Shown piece after piece: positions 16,277 through 25,130 of a DNA stretch of 36,819 bases. Each line of letters starts with the position of its first letter. Position 1 is the stretch's first letter. Position numbers and translations under genes: made by a program. The notes beneath the pieces are model-generated. The model did no database searches, was not told where the DNA came from, and saw nothing but the letters and a program-made list of their open reading frames with translations. Source of the DNA: Seohaeicola zhoushanensis (GTDB taxonomy: Bacteria > Pseudomonadota > Alphaproteobacteria > Rhodobacterales > Rhodobacteraceae). Location: assembly GCF_014656415.1 (NCBI RefSeq), contig NZ_BNCJ01000029.1:1-36819 (forward strand), written 5' to 3'.

Positions 16277-18450
16277 TCCCAGACTCTCCCCCATTCGGTG
16301 TCCAGCGCCCGTTCGTGGGCCTGCCGCACCTGGCCATAGAGCCGGCCCGGCACGTCGAGCTTCTGGCCGCCGTCGCGCTGAATCGGCCGAATCGACAGCC
16401 CCACCGACTGCTGCGTCGGCTTGCCGAGGAACCAGTTCACCGGGATGCTGAACCGCACCCCCTTGTCGAAGCTCCCCTCGCCGAACTCGGCGGCCGATAC
16501 ATTGGTGAGCGTGAACCAGCCGCCCACCGACCAGCCATTGGCGAAGATACGGTCGACGCTGAGCGTGCCACCGACATCACCGGCGAGATAGCGCCCGACA
16601 CTGGCCTCGGCGACATAACCGCGCCCCATCTCGAAATAGGCTGAGGCATGGCCCGTGGCCACGGTATAGTCGCGGAAGCCGAAGCCCTGGTCGAAGTCGC
16701 GCTGGCGCACGTAATTGCCCTCGATCCCCAGCGCCAGCCGACTGTCGACCGGCTTCCACAGCAATTCGCCCGAGATCCCGCCATACATCCGTTCCAGCAG
16801 GCCGCCGGTGAGACGGGCATAGAGGTTGGCGCCGGGTTTCCACTGGTAGGCGGCATAGAGGTTGCGCAGCGTGGTGTCGGACTGTGCATATTGCACCTGG
16901 TCGGTGCGCACATGCGGCAGCACCGAGTTCGAGGCGCGCCCGCCCGCGACGTTGCCGCCGAGACGGTGGCGCAGCGTGCCGGCGACGATCCAACCAGGGC
17001 CCGGCTCCCAGGCGGCGTTCAGCTCGACGCCATAGTCCATCCGGATCGGCTTGGCCGGGTCGAAATAGGCCGGTTCGAAGAAAGGTCCGACCGCCCAGGT
17101 AAAACGCGGGTAGACCGTGCCGGTCAGCGCCTCGGCGGCCAGCGGCGGCGCCTCGCCGATGCCGGTCACCGCGCGCAGCGCCGCGGTACTCATGCCGTCG
17201 AATTCCAGCGCCTCGAGATCCGAGCGGCGCAGTTCGATCGCCGCCAACCCTAGCCCGCCCGCCACCGGCACCAGGCGGAAGGTCTCGACCGAGGAGGGCA
17301 GCTGGCCAGCCAGCACCCGCGCCGCCCGCCCGGCGGCAATGGTCTGGGAGGTATAGCGCTCGTTGCGATAGCGCAGCTCGACGCGGTCGGCGCTCAGTGT
17401 CAGGTGCTCGAGCACCAGCCCCTCGGCCGCCAGCAGTGGCGTCACCCGGGCCTGCACCTCGCGCAGCGCCTCGGGGCTGGCCGCCCAGTCGGTCGACCAG
17501 GCCAGCGGGTTGTCGACCCGCGGCGGGCGCGGCACCACCGGCTGCGGCGCCGGCGCCGCCAGTCGGTTGATCGGGTGGTTCGGATTGAGCTGGATCTGCG
17601 CGGTGACAGCGAGTTCCGAGCCGTACAGATAGTAGGCGCCAAGCCGAGTCCGCCGGGTGACCTGGTATTCCAGCCCGAAGTTCAGGTTCGACTTGCGCTC
17701 GAAGACTGAGGTAGTCTGCGTTTCGGTGAGATAGGCGTCCGAGGAATATTCGGCCTTCAGCCCCCAGCGGTCGTTAATCTGCCACTCGACGCCGCCGAAG
17801 GGAGCGACAGGGCCGCGGAACCACTGGTCATAGGCCAGCTTGCCGCCGGTGGAATTGGGCACGAAGGCCGGCCGCTTGGCGCCGAAGGGGGTGCCGATGC
17901 TGCCGTGCGAACCGAGCCGTCCCCAGCCGAGCCCGGCGGTCAACTTCAGCCGTCCAGGCAAACTTCCGGGATTGAGCCCCGGTGTAGCGAAGGTCTTGGT
18001 TGCGACGATATATTCGCCGGCATAGACGCCGGTGCCGATGAAATCCTGCAGCCCCAGAGTGATCTCGGGCCAGCGGCGGGTCTCTCGGTGCAGTCGGAAG
18101 CGAACGTCGAAGCCGCGGTCGTAATAGGTGCCGAAGCCGCCCAAGTTCCAGTTCTGGATGCCGTTGTAGCGGAAGCTGCCCGAGAGCCAGGGCAGTGCCT
18201 GGAAACTGGCCGTGTAGCGCGATTGCCCGCCGAACCAGGAATAGGCGAAGGTGAACTGCCCGTCGGCCAAGGTCTCGGCCGAGGGCATGTCGATCAGGCC
18301 TGGCACGCCGTAGAAGTTGAGGCTGGGAGTCGGCAGCGGAGCGAAGGAGGGCTCGCCACGCTCCTGCGCCACGGCCGACATGACCAAGGGAACCGCCAGC
18401 AGAACGGCCAGCCCGCCCGTCGCAAAGGCCCTCCGGACCCTGTCGCTCAT
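16273..18450 (-). CDS. YjbH/GfcD-like outer-membrane beta-barrel for exopolysaccharide
   Basis: A 725-residue protein, close to E. coli YjbH in length. The signal peptide spans residues 1-28 (cleavage after AVA). The first mature motif is FYGVPGLIDMPSA (46-58), a hallmark of this family, followed by a long run of amphipathic strands rich in Tyr, Trp and Gly. The C-terminal region again shows alternating beta strands (GYVAEASVGRYLAGD, GWSVGGWFTLTN). It overlaps the YjbF-like gene by four bases and is therefore translated with it. Predicted location is the outer membrane. The function of YjbH/GfcD is known only as promoting EPS or group 4 capsule production. No YjbG/GfcC homologue sits between H and F here. 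Confidence 0.82.
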   Translation of the reverse strand: MSDRVRRAFATGGLAVLLAVPLVMSAVAQERGEPSFAPLPTPSLNFYGVPGLIDMPSAETLADGQFTFAYSWFGGQSRYTASFQALPWLSGSFRYNGIQNWNLGGFGTYYDRGFDVRFRLHRETRRWPEITLGLQDFIGTGVYAGEYIVATKTFATPGLNPGSLPGRLKLTAGLGWGRLGSHGSIGTPFGAKRPAFVPNSTGGKLAYDQWFRGPVAPFGGVEWQINDRWGLKAEYSSDAYLTETQTTSVFERKSNLNFGLEYQVTRRTRLGAYYLYGSELAVTAQIQLNPNHPINRLAAPAPQPVVPRPPRVDNPLAWSTDWAASPEALREVQARVTPLLAAEGLVLEHLTLSADRVELRYRNERYTSQTIAAGRAARVLAGQLPSSVETFRLVPVAGGLGLAAIELRRSDLEALEFDGMSTAALRAVTGIGEAPPLAAEALTGTVYPRFTWAVGPFFEPAYFDPAKPIRMDYGVELNAAWEPGPGWIVAGTLRHRLGGNVAGGRASNSVLPHVRTDQVQYAQSDTTLRNLYAAYQWKPGANLYARLTGGLLERMYGGISGELLWKPVDSRLALGIEGNYVRQRDFDQGFGFRDYTVATGHASAYFEMGRGYVAEASVGRYLAGDVGGTLSVDRIFANGWSVGGWFTLTNVSAAEFGEGSFDKGVRFSIPVNWFLGKPTQQSVGLSIRPIQRDGGQKLDVPGRLYGQVRQAHERALDTEWGRVWE

Positions 18451-18612
18451 CCCCGGCCCCTTTCGCCCTTCCGCAGTCTGTTTCGCTTAGAACACGAAGC
18501 CGGAGCGCGATCAACGCGGGCCGGAAAACGCCGGCGGCGGCGTGCCAAAGGCGTCACGCTGAGGGCGCTCAGCTCACACGCCGCAGGGCATGCCATTATA
18601 CGTTGCCCCGAA

Positions 18613-20487
18613 TTAGGAGGTCTTGCGCCCGGCGCTGCTCTCAGAAAAGCCCTCGACCCAGCGGTGCACCAGCGCCCGCGCCGCCTCCTCGTCGCTGGCG
18701 GCCAGCGCCTGGCGCAGCCCGCGCAGCACCGAGGCGACCTCGATCTCGGAGAGATAGCTCTCGCGGGCGCAGAAGATCTTCTGGTAGCGGGTGCCGATCA
18801 GGTCGCCCGAAAGGGTCAGCTCCTCCTCGAGCTTCTCGCCGGGGCGCAGGCCGATGATCTCGATCTCGATGTCGCCGTCGGGATTCTCGGCATCGCGCAC
18901 CGTGTAGCCGGCGCTTTCGATCACCTGGCGGGCCAGCCGGATGATCGGCACCGGCTGGCCCATGTCGAGCACGAAGACCTCGCCGCCGCGCGCCTCGGCC
19001 CCGGCCTTCAGCACCAGCTGCACCGCCTCGCGGATCGTCATGAAGAAGCGCCGCACCCTAGGATCGGTCACGGTGACCGGCCCGCCGCGGCTGATCTGGT
19101 CCTGGAACAGTGGCACCACCGAGCCCGAGGAGCCCAGCACATTGCCGAAGCGCACCATGGTGAAGACCGTCGCTGGGTGGCGGGTGGCGAGATCCTGCAC
19201 CACTAGCTCGGCCAGCCGCTTGGAGGCGCCCATCACGTTGGCCGGGCGCACCGCCTTGTCCGAGGAGATCAGGATGAAGCGCTCGACCCCGGCGACCGCC
19301 GCCTCGGCGGCCAGCGTCTGGGTGCCGAAGACGTTGTTGGCCAAGCCCGGCAGCGGGTTGGCCTCGACCAGCGGCACGTGCTTGTAGGCGGCGGCATGCA
19401 GCACCACCTGCACCCGGTGGTCGGCCAGCACCTTGCGCACCTGGCGCGGATCGGTGACCGAGCCGAGCACTGGCACGATCTCGATGCCGGTGCCCTCGGC
19501 CAGCTGGCCGAGCTCCTGGTGCACGGTGTAGAGCGCCAGCTCGGAGAGCTCGTAGAGCACCATCCTGGCCGGCCGGCACGACAGCACCTGGCGGCAGAGT
19601 TCCGAACCGATCGAGCCGCCTGCGCCAGAGACCAGCACCACCCGGCCGACGTAGCTCTCGCAGGCGTCGCCCAAGGCCACGTCCGCCGACTTGCGGCCAA
19701 GGAAATTCGCCGGCGCGACCGGGGTCAGCTTGTCGATCAGCGCCTCCTCCCCGATCAGCTGCGCGAAGGAGGGCAGGGTCTGCACCTCGAGCTTCATCTG
19801 CTGCAGCCGGCGGGCGATCTGGGCCTGCTTGGGCTGACTCAGCGAGGGCATCGCCAGCAGCACCCGGTTGATGTTGCGCTCGCGCACGATCTCGGCGATG
19901 CGGGCCGGCTGGAACACCGGCAGGCCGAGCAGGGTCACCCCCTGCAGCGAGGTGTTGTCGTCGACGAATGCGACCGGGTCGATGCTGTCATGCGCCTTCA
20001 GCGCTTGGGCCAGCTGGGTGCCGGTGGTGCCGGCGCCGTAGATCAGCACCCGTCGGCGCGGCTGGGCGCGGCGGTAGATCGCGGTCACCACCTGGAACAT
20101 CACCGCGCGGCTGGCCACCAAGAAAACGAAGTAGCAGATGCCGAAGATCACATGGGTGCCGAGGTGCAGCGCTATCCCGGTGAAGGTCGACAGCCCCGCT
20201 GAGACCGCTACCAGCGCCAGCGCGTAGATCGCCGTCAGCCCGATGGCGTGGCGCTCGTAGGCGATCAGCTGGATCGAGGGCAGCCCGAGCCAGAGCGAGA
20301 GGCCGGCGGCGATGACGAGCAGGTAGGGCAGTACCGTCAGGGTGGCCCGCAGTGCCTCCCAGACGGGCATCGGCAGGGCCTGGACCAGGTAAGTGAAAAG
20401 CAGCGCAACGGGAATCAGCGCCAGGTCGAGGGCCAGGAACACATAGGCCTTCTGGCGGCGGGACATCGAGCTGAGCAGGTTGAACAT
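18613..20487 (-). CDS. WbpM/PglF/CapD-like membrane nucleotide-sugar 4,6-dehydratase
   Basis: A 624-residue protein with about four N-terminal membrane helices (residues about 15-130). A first nucleotide-binding fold follows (YGAGTTGTQLA, 150-160), then a C-terminal SDR domain with GAGGSIGSE (289-297 region), HAAAYKHVPLVE (364-375) and SSDKAVRPANVMGASKR (408-424). In the last motif the usual SDR Tyr is Met419 while Lys423 is kept, as in WbpM/PglF enzymes, which use Asp410/Lys411. It most likely makes UDP-4-keto-6-deoxy-GlcNAc, the precursor of QuiNAc, FucNAc or bacillosamine, often the first sugar of the repeat unit. The phosphoglycosyl transferase gene lies just upstream on the same strand. 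Confidence 0.88.
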   Translation of the reverse strand: MFNLLSSMSRRQKAYVFLALDLALIPVALLFTYLVQALPMPVWEALRATLTVLPYLLVIAAGLSLWLGLPSIQLIAYERHAIGLTAIYALALVAVSAGLSTFTGIALHLGTHVIFGICYFVFLVASRAVMFQVVTAIYRRAQPRRRVLIYGAGTTGTQLAQALKAHDSIDPVAFVDDNTSLQGVTLLGLPVFQPARIAEIVRERNINRVLLAMPSLSQPKQAQIARRLQQMKLEVQTLPSFAQLIGEEALIDKLTPVAPANFLGRKSADVALGDACESYVGRVVLVSGAGGSIGSELCRQVLSCRPARMVLYELSELALYTVHQELGQLAEGTGIEIVPVLGSVTDPRQVRKVLADHRVQVVLHAAAYKHVPLVEANPLPGLANNVFGTQTLAAEAAVAGVERFILISSDKAVRPANVMGASKRLAELVVQDLATRHPATVFTMVRFGNVLGSSGSVVPLFQDQISRGGPVTVTDPRVRRFFMTIREAVQLVLKAGAEARGGEVFVLDMGQPVPIIRLARQVIESAGYTVRDAENPDGDIEIEIIGLRPGEKLEEELTLSGDLIGTRYQKIFCARESYLSEIEVASVLRGLRQALAASDEEAARALVHRWVEGFSESSAGRKTS

Positions 20488-20758
20488 TCAGACTGCCGCC
20501 CCCAAACGACTGACACCAGGGTTCGTGATGAAAACAGGGATTTGCGTCACCGCGGCCCCTACGCGCCGAGGCGGCACCCTTGACAATCTACAATGTAGCC
20601 GTCGCGGCAATCAACCGGAAGGCGTTTGCATCGGGGCGTTTTTGCCCAAGCCGGCGGCGTTTGGCGAAGGCAGTGCCCGCGAAATGGGCGGGAAGCCGCC
20701 GAACAGGTTAACACGCGGGCAGAACCGCCCGGAATCCGGGCAATCCGGCGCACGCGTC

Positions 20759-21370
20759 TCAGCCACGGCGGAACAGGTTGCCGATGGTCTGGAACACCAG
20801 GTCGAAGTCGTAGCAGAGGCTGCGGTTGTCGCGGTAGATCAGGTCGAGCCGCGCCTTGGCCGGCACGCAAAGGCGAGAGTAGAGCGCGTCGGTCTCTTCG
20901 GGCGTGGTGCAGCGGGCGAGCAGGGCTGCCTCGTGGCGGTGATAGACGATGCTGGCCAGTCCGGTGACGCCAGGGCGGCATTGCAGTACCTCGGCGTAGA
21001 GTTCGGGGTGGCGCTCGACATACTGGCGCAGCGGTGGTCGCGGGCCGACGAAGGAGAGATCGCCCTTCAGGATGTTCCACAGCTGTGGGAACTCGTCGAG
21101 CCGCTTGGAACGTAGCCAGGCCCCCGCGGGGGTGATCCGCGCTGCCTTGTCGCCGCCCGAGACGCCGCTATCGGTGGCGGTGACGGTCATAGTGCGGAGC
21201 TTCCAGAGCCGGAAGGGCGCATCCACCCCCTTCATCCGCTCGGCAACGTAGAACAGCGGCCGACCCTGGCGGAGCAAGAGCCAAGTCAGCAGGGCGAGCA
21301 TCACCGGCCCCAGCAGTAGGATCAGCAGCAAGGCGAAGAGGAGGTCGAGGGCGCGTTTCTGCGGGGTCAT
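20759..21370 (-). CDS. Initiating phosphoglycosyl transferase (PglC/WcaJ-core, Bac_transf)
   Basis: A 203-residue monotopic membrane enzyme that transfers a sugar phosphate from a UDP-sugar to undecaprenyl phosphate, starting each repeat unit. KRALD (5-9) precedes a re-entrant hydrophobic helix (10-33). PLFYVAERMKG (38-48), FRLWKLRTM (53-61), the catalytic Asp-Glu pair (92-93) in LDEFPQLWNIL, and GDLSFVGPRPPLRQYV (103-118) complete the PGT core. It has the short PglC-like form without the WcaJ N-terminal extension. The frame is open to 21583, but the family pattern starts at the ATG at 21370. The adjacent WbpM-like dehydratase probably makes its substrate (inference). A decayed homologous fragment lies at 26187-26276. 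Confidence 0.9.
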   Translation of the reverse strand: MTPQKRALDLLFALLLILLLGPVMLALLTWLLLRQGRPLFYVAERMKGVDAPFRLWKLRTMTVTATDSGVSGGDKAARITPAGAWLRSKRLDEFPQLWNILKGDLSFVGPRPPLRQYVERHPELYAEVLQCRPGVTGLASIVYHRHEAALLARCTTPEETDALYSRLCVPAKARLDLIYRDNRSLCYDFDLVFQTIGNLFRRG

Positions 21371-21633
21371 GCGGCCAGTCTCAAGCAGAGAGCGGCGTAG
21401 CAGGCAAGAGAATGTGGTGGCGTTCACCCTGCCCCACACCGAAGCTGCCACCGATTCGCGTACTTGTAACCGTCCAACCCCATGAACATGCGATCTTATT
21501 GCAGGTTGCTCACATCCTCTGGAGGTTTGGCTCCATCCCGAATGATGCAGCTTTGGAAGGAGAGTAGCTAACTTAACGATCACAGGGCCTTAACAAGCAA
21601 CGGTTGAGCTCATCGGCTCGCAGGGAGCTAGGG

Positions 21634-21661
21634 TTGACTGCGTTTGTAAATTGCCAATACA
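21634..21661 (+). promoter_or_regulatory. Possible sigma-70-type promoter for the low-GC glycosyltransferase operon
   Basis: TTGACT at 21634-21639 is followed after 16 bases by AATACA at 21656-21661. The -35 is good and the -10 weak (three of six). It would give a leader of about 65 bases before the TTG at 21735, and lies at the head of three closely packed same-strand genes. Confidence 0.3.
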
Positions 21662-21705
21662 TGCAGCTGTGTGCCCTGCCGAAAAGTTTTCCTGACTATG
21701 GTGGG

Positions 21706-21717
21706 GCCGGTAGCGCG
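21706..21717 (+). promoter_or_regulatory. ops-like element (GGTAGC core) in the leader
   Basis: GCCGGTAGCGCG differs at two positions from the enteric ops element GGCGGTAGCGTG, through which RfaH-type NusG paralogues prevent early termination in long polysaccharide operons. It is on the coding strand, 18 bases before the start codon. A chance match in GC-rich DNA is quite possible. Confidence 0.25.
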
Positions 21718-21734
21718 GACAAGGAGCAGTTTCT

Positions 21735-22223
21735 TTGCTAAATTATCGTTTCCCTTCCGCCAGTGAATTCACAGAAGTCTTGACCACGGGGCGTGCTGAT
21801 ATTGGAGAAAATATTCACATCGCACTTGACCCGGATCGAGGAATAATCAAACTGGAGCCCGAAGAATCATTCCGGTTGATATTTGAACCATCCTCCCCGG
21901 CCCCACGCTGGGTTGAGCTTGGTATTGCGCTACCCGACAAGGGTTGGCTGGAGTGCCGCAGCATTCACGTGAAATACATGGCCTGCGCACAAAAGCCAGC
22001 ACGTGTTCGCGTGGCGTTGCGACTGCATAGGTCGGACGGCTTCTATGACCATTTTTCCGGACTTGACAACGAAGTCCATGGCATTCCGGAACACGTCAGC
22101 GCCGATTTCGTCATGTCAGCGCAATTGCTGGAACATGCTCAGAAATGTGATTTGCACCTGTTCTTCGAAAGCGCAGCCAACGTCTTCGACCTACACGACT
22201 TAGTCGTGACTGGACTCCGTTGA
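21735..22223 (+). CDS. Unknown 162-residue protein at the head of a glycosyltransferase operon
   Basis: It starts at TTG; the perfect AAGGAG at 21721-21726 eight bases upstream decides this start. The protein is soluble, with no signal peptide or membrane segment. It looks like an all-beta fold: alternating hydrophobic strands (IHIALDPDRGIIKL, FRLIFEP, RWVELGIAL, SIHVKYMAC, RVRVALRLH, CDLHLFF), as in carbohydrate-binding or jelly-roll domains. I do not recognise the family. The GT2 gene begins 25 bases downstream, and composition matches the low-GC cassette rather than the flanks. It may be an accessory or targeting subunit for the neighbouring transferases, but that is only suggested by position. 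Confidence 0.7.
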   Translation: MLNYRFPSASEFTEVLTTGRADIGENIHIALDPDRGIIKLEPEESFRLIFEPSSPAPRWVELGIALPDKGWLECRSIHVKYMACAQKPARVRVALRLHRSDGFYDHFSGLDNEVHGIPEHVSADFVMSAQLLEHAQKCDLHLFFESAANVFDLHDLVVTGLR

Positions 22224-22248
22224 CCGCTTGATCCAAGGAATACCTGCC

Positions 22249-23214
22249 ATGAAGTTCTCTTGCATCATGACCACGTTCAACGACGGGGCAATCATGCGTC
22301 AGTCGGTGATGTCTGTTCTCAACCAGACCCATACGGATCTGGAACTCTTGATCGTCGATGATGGCTCAGGGCCGGAAACCCAAGCGATTTTGGAAGAATT
22401 CGACGACCCGCGGCTTAGCATCTTGCCGCAGGCCAATGACGGCCTCTCCTCGGCACGCAACCGCGGCCTGCATCACGCCAAGGGCGACTACATCTGCTTT
22501 CTGGATGCCGACGACATACGTGCCCCCTGGGCCTTTGCTGAAGTGGCTCGCGTCATTGCAGAATCCGGCGCCGAATTAATATTGGTGCGTGGCGCGTATT
22601 CTAGCGAGGTGACCCGGATTGCCCCATTTTTTGACGACGCCCATTTCAAATGTTTTCAGGAGGAATGCGCCGCCATGGGCTGCGCTGATTTGGCTGACCG
22701 TAAAGCTTGGGCAATCTCATGTGAACCGCAATCGGCAAACAAGTTCATCTCCCGCGATCTGGTCGATCGTGGAAAAATACGATTTCCCAATGACCATTTT
22801 TTCGAAGATATCCTGTTTCACGCGATGGCTGTTACCCATGCTCGATCGATCGAGTTTGTTAATTCATGCAATTATACCTATTTTCACCGTCAACTGCACC
22901 GGCAGACTACGGGGTCGAACGGTACGATCCGTTTCGACATCATTGGGAGCGCTCGCGTCACGCTACAACTGTTTCAGGAGCATTCGGATTTTAGCGATGC
23001 CCGCCAGCGCGGGGCCTTGATGCTCAGCATTCTGCGGTTGTTGAAATGGTGCGAGGAAAATATCGCGGTTTACCACCGTTACGCTTTTCGTCTCGCCCTA
23101 CGTGAGACATTCCGTGGGATTAATCCGCTCTATTTCATCCTGCCGGAGGGTACGCCAGATCCAAGGTGCGAGCGCGATGTTTTGACCCGCTATGCTAAGG
23201 AGATCATGGGATGA
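22249..23214 (+). CDS. GT2 glycosyltransferase (GT-A)
   Basis: A 321-residue transferase. Motifs in order are CIMTTFNDG (5-13), the nucleotide-binding VDDGS (36-40), NDGLSSARNRG (63-73), the metal-binding FLDADD (84-89), and FFEDILFH later with the likely base. The TTG at 22228 is in frame, but the ATG at 22249 is chosen because AAGGA lies about nine bases before it and the fold starts there. It overlaps the next gene by four bases (ATGA at 23211-23214). Sampled GC is around 47% at 22861-22920, far below the 70% sampled in the rfb genes, suggesting recent arrival from another source. The sugar donor is not determinable. Confidence 0.87.
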   Translation: MKFSCIMTTFNDGAIMRQSVMSVLNQTHTDLELLIVDDGSGPETQAILEEFDDPRLSILPQANDGLSSARNRGLHHAKGDYICFLDADDIRAPWAFAEVARVIAESGAELILVRGAYSSEVTRIAPFFDDAHFKCFQEECAAMGCADLADRKAWAISCEPQSANKFISRDLVDRGKIRFPNDHFFEDILFHAMAVTHARSIEFVNSCNYTYFHRQLHRQTTGSNGTIRFDIIGSARVTLQLFQEHSDFSDARQRGALMLSILRLLKWCEENIAVYHRYAFRLALRETFRGINPLYFILPEGTPDPRCERDVLTRYAKEIMG

Positions 23215-25061
23215 TCCCAAAATTGGATGTAGCCGCTCGAGACGAGACTGGTGTATTCGTCGACGTCAACGCCTTTGGGTCGAATGTGCGGTTGGAAGCT
23301 GCCCGGGATAGCGTGGCAGTCGCCCAGCGTCTGCGCGAACTGAAAGAGGACTACGAACGTTTCTTGGCGTCGCGCGTTCTGCCGAAAACAGGACTGTGCA
23401 CCGACCTGGGGGCGGGCGAGGGATGGTTTGCCCTACCATTCGCGACAGCGTTTCCAGGATGGCGGGTCATCGCGTTCGAATCCGACACGGATGCATTTGC
23501 GCGACTGCAGGCCAATGTAGAGCGCCTTGGTCTGGAAAATGTGACCTGCATCAATGCATCTCTACACCCCGATTTGGAGCCTGCAACTGGCGAATCCCGT
23601 ATACCCGGCAGTACTGAATTGCCTAAATCGCTGAAGAAGGCGCTTGCTCGTCCGGTGATGGGGACATTCACGCCAGTTCTGGCCTTCGCTCCCCGCGTTG
23701 CGCCAGCGAACGGCGCAAAGGATCAGACCGTTTCCTGTCCGGCCTTGCCGGTGGACATACTCGCAAAACTCGTGCCCGACCTGGTGAAGCTGGATGCGCC
23801 TGGCTGTGAGAAAGCTATTGCACGCACCCTGCGAGAGGTTCCAGTAGGTTTTCTGACCGGGCGGCTTTATTCATATGTGCCTTCGAGGCTGTTCCATCCC
23901 GCAGACGCGGCGGGAGCGCGGGAATTTTACCTTACCTATGGCGAATACGCCCTGCGCCGCGATTACGAGGACAATTTCCCAACCCGGCGGCCGCGCCTGG
24001 ACGTGGTGGTCGCGATGTACAACACCCGCGACTATATTCTCGAATGCATCGACAGCGTTCTGGCCGACGGCAACCCGGACATCAACGTGATTGTCGTCGA
24101 TGACGGCTCGACCGACGGATGTGGCGCTCTGGTGGCCAGCCGTTTCGCCGGTAATGACCGGGTCCGGCTGCTGTACAAAGCCAATGGCGGCTGTGCATCT
24201 GCGCGCAATTACGGCCGCCGGTATTCGGACGCTACTCATATCGCCTTTATCGATGCTGATGACCGCGTCGATCCTGGAATGTTCACTGCCCTGCTGGAGG
24301 TTGCCCGCTATACGGGCGCTTTCGTGACCGAGGCCGAGTTTGCGTTTCTGACTCTCGAAGAGGAAACCGGTTCCGAGGTGCTGACCCTCAGCTACGAGAC
24401 TAGTACCTATCCCTTGCCCGGTGACAAAGGTGTCGGACCGCACGAGTTTTTCTGGATTTCCGGCCAGGCGATCGCTGCGGGGCAGCCGACAATCTGGCGC
24501 CGTGTTCATCGTCGCGACTTCCTGGACCGCAAAAATATCTGGTTCCCCGAACATGTGCGCGCTTTCGACGACCAGATTTTTCAACTCATGGTGGCGCACT
24601 ATTCCGGCTCACTCGCGCACCTCAAGGGGCATGCCTATCATTACCGTCAGCACCCTGCGCAGGACATCAAACAGGGAGACGAGCGGCATTTCTACAGCTT
24701 CAACATGTTCCGCAAGCTGTTCCTGCGGGCGCTCGACGAGCACTGGCCCGATATCACGCCGCTTGCGCGCTCGCTGCTGAACACGATGGCCTGGTCATAT
24801 GGCGGTCTGCGCGACGATCTCAAGATGACCTATCAGGAAGGCGCGGCCAAGTTCCTGGCAATAGTCTCCAAGACCTTCGATCACGTATTTACCCCGCAAG
24901 AACTGAGCAGTGTTGGGATTGAGGGGCTGGATTTCTTGGTGGACCGGCACCTGAAGGCAATACATGATCAGCCAGCGAACTATGGCTTTATGCGCTTGGA
25001 AAGTTGGCGCTGGCAACCCGAGTTCCTCCGCATGATGCAGGCGGTCAAGTCGGGAGACTAG
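23211..25061 (+). CDS. Fusion: FkbM-like methyltransferase domain plus GT2 glycosyltransferase
   Basis: A 616-residue two-domain protein. Residues about 45-215 look like a class I SAM-binding fold: TDLGAGEGWFALPFA (64-78), VIAFESD (86-92), LGLENVTCINASL (106-118) and VDILAKLVPDLVKLDAPGC (181-199), the last resembling the FkbM signature in which Asp-x-Glu-Gly is usual. Residues about 262-500 are a GT-A GT2 domain: VVVAMYNTRDY (265-275), VVDDGSTDG (295-303), NGGCASARNYG (325-335) and FIDADD (346-351). A 110-residue helical tail follows. AAGGAG precedes the coupled ATG. If the first domain is active, the protein would both add and methylate a sugar; the weak FkbM end motif means it could instead be a structural remnant. 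Confidence 0.78.
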   Translation: MIPKLDVAARDETGVFVDVNAFGSNVRLEAARDSVAVAQRLRELKEDYERFLASRVLPKTGLCTDLGAGEGWFALPFATAFPGWRVIAFESDTDAFARLQANVERLGLENVTCINASLHPDLEPATGESRIPGSTELPKSLKKALARPVMGTFTPVLAFAPRVAPANGAKDQTVSCPALPVDILAKLVPDLVKLDAPGCEKAIARTLREVPVGFLTGRLYSYVPSRLFHPADAAGAREFYLTYGEYALRRDYEDNFPTRRPRLDVVVAMYNTRDYILECIDSVLADGNPDINVIVVDDGSTDGCGALVASRFAGNDRVRLLYKANGGCASARNYGRRYSDATHIAFIDADDRVDPGMFTALLEVARYTGAFVTEAEFAFLTLEEETGSEVLTLSYETSTYPLPGDKGVGPHEFFWISGQAIAAGQPTIWRRVHRRDFLDRKNIWFPEHVRAFDDQIFQLMVAHYSGSLAHLKGHAYHYRQHPAQDIKQGDERHFYSFNMFRKLFLRALDEHWPDITPLARSLLNTMAWSYGGLRDDLKMTYQEGAAKFLAIVSKTFDHVFTPQELSSVGIEGLDFLVDRHLKAIHDQPANYGFMRLESWRWQPEFLRMMQAVKSGD

Positions 25062-25130
25062 TATTGCGCTTGCAGGAGGTTAGGAGCAGAGTAAGTGCCG
25101 TATGGACAGTATGGGGCCCGCGCTATGGGA

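Larger units (their letters stand above)
21371..21734. other. 364-bp divergent intergenic region
   Basis: It separates the minus-strand phosphoglycosyl transferase from the plus-strand cassette of low-GC genes and marks a fall in GC content. It contains a possible promoter (21634-21661) and an ops-like element (21706-21717), both pointing to the plus strand. No gene is recognised in it. Confidence 0.5.

Noticed and set aside
14906-19206. Plus-strand frames of 430-480 codons over the yjb-like genes and the WbpM-like gene
   Set aside because: Shadow frames; the minus strand shows signal peptides, a lipobox, YGVPGLIDMP and GAGGSIGSE, and ATGA coupling.
20588-20598. Palindrome CTACAATGTAG upstream of the WbpM-like gene
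   Set aside because: Five-base arms around one base are too short to separate from chance, and no second copy was seen.
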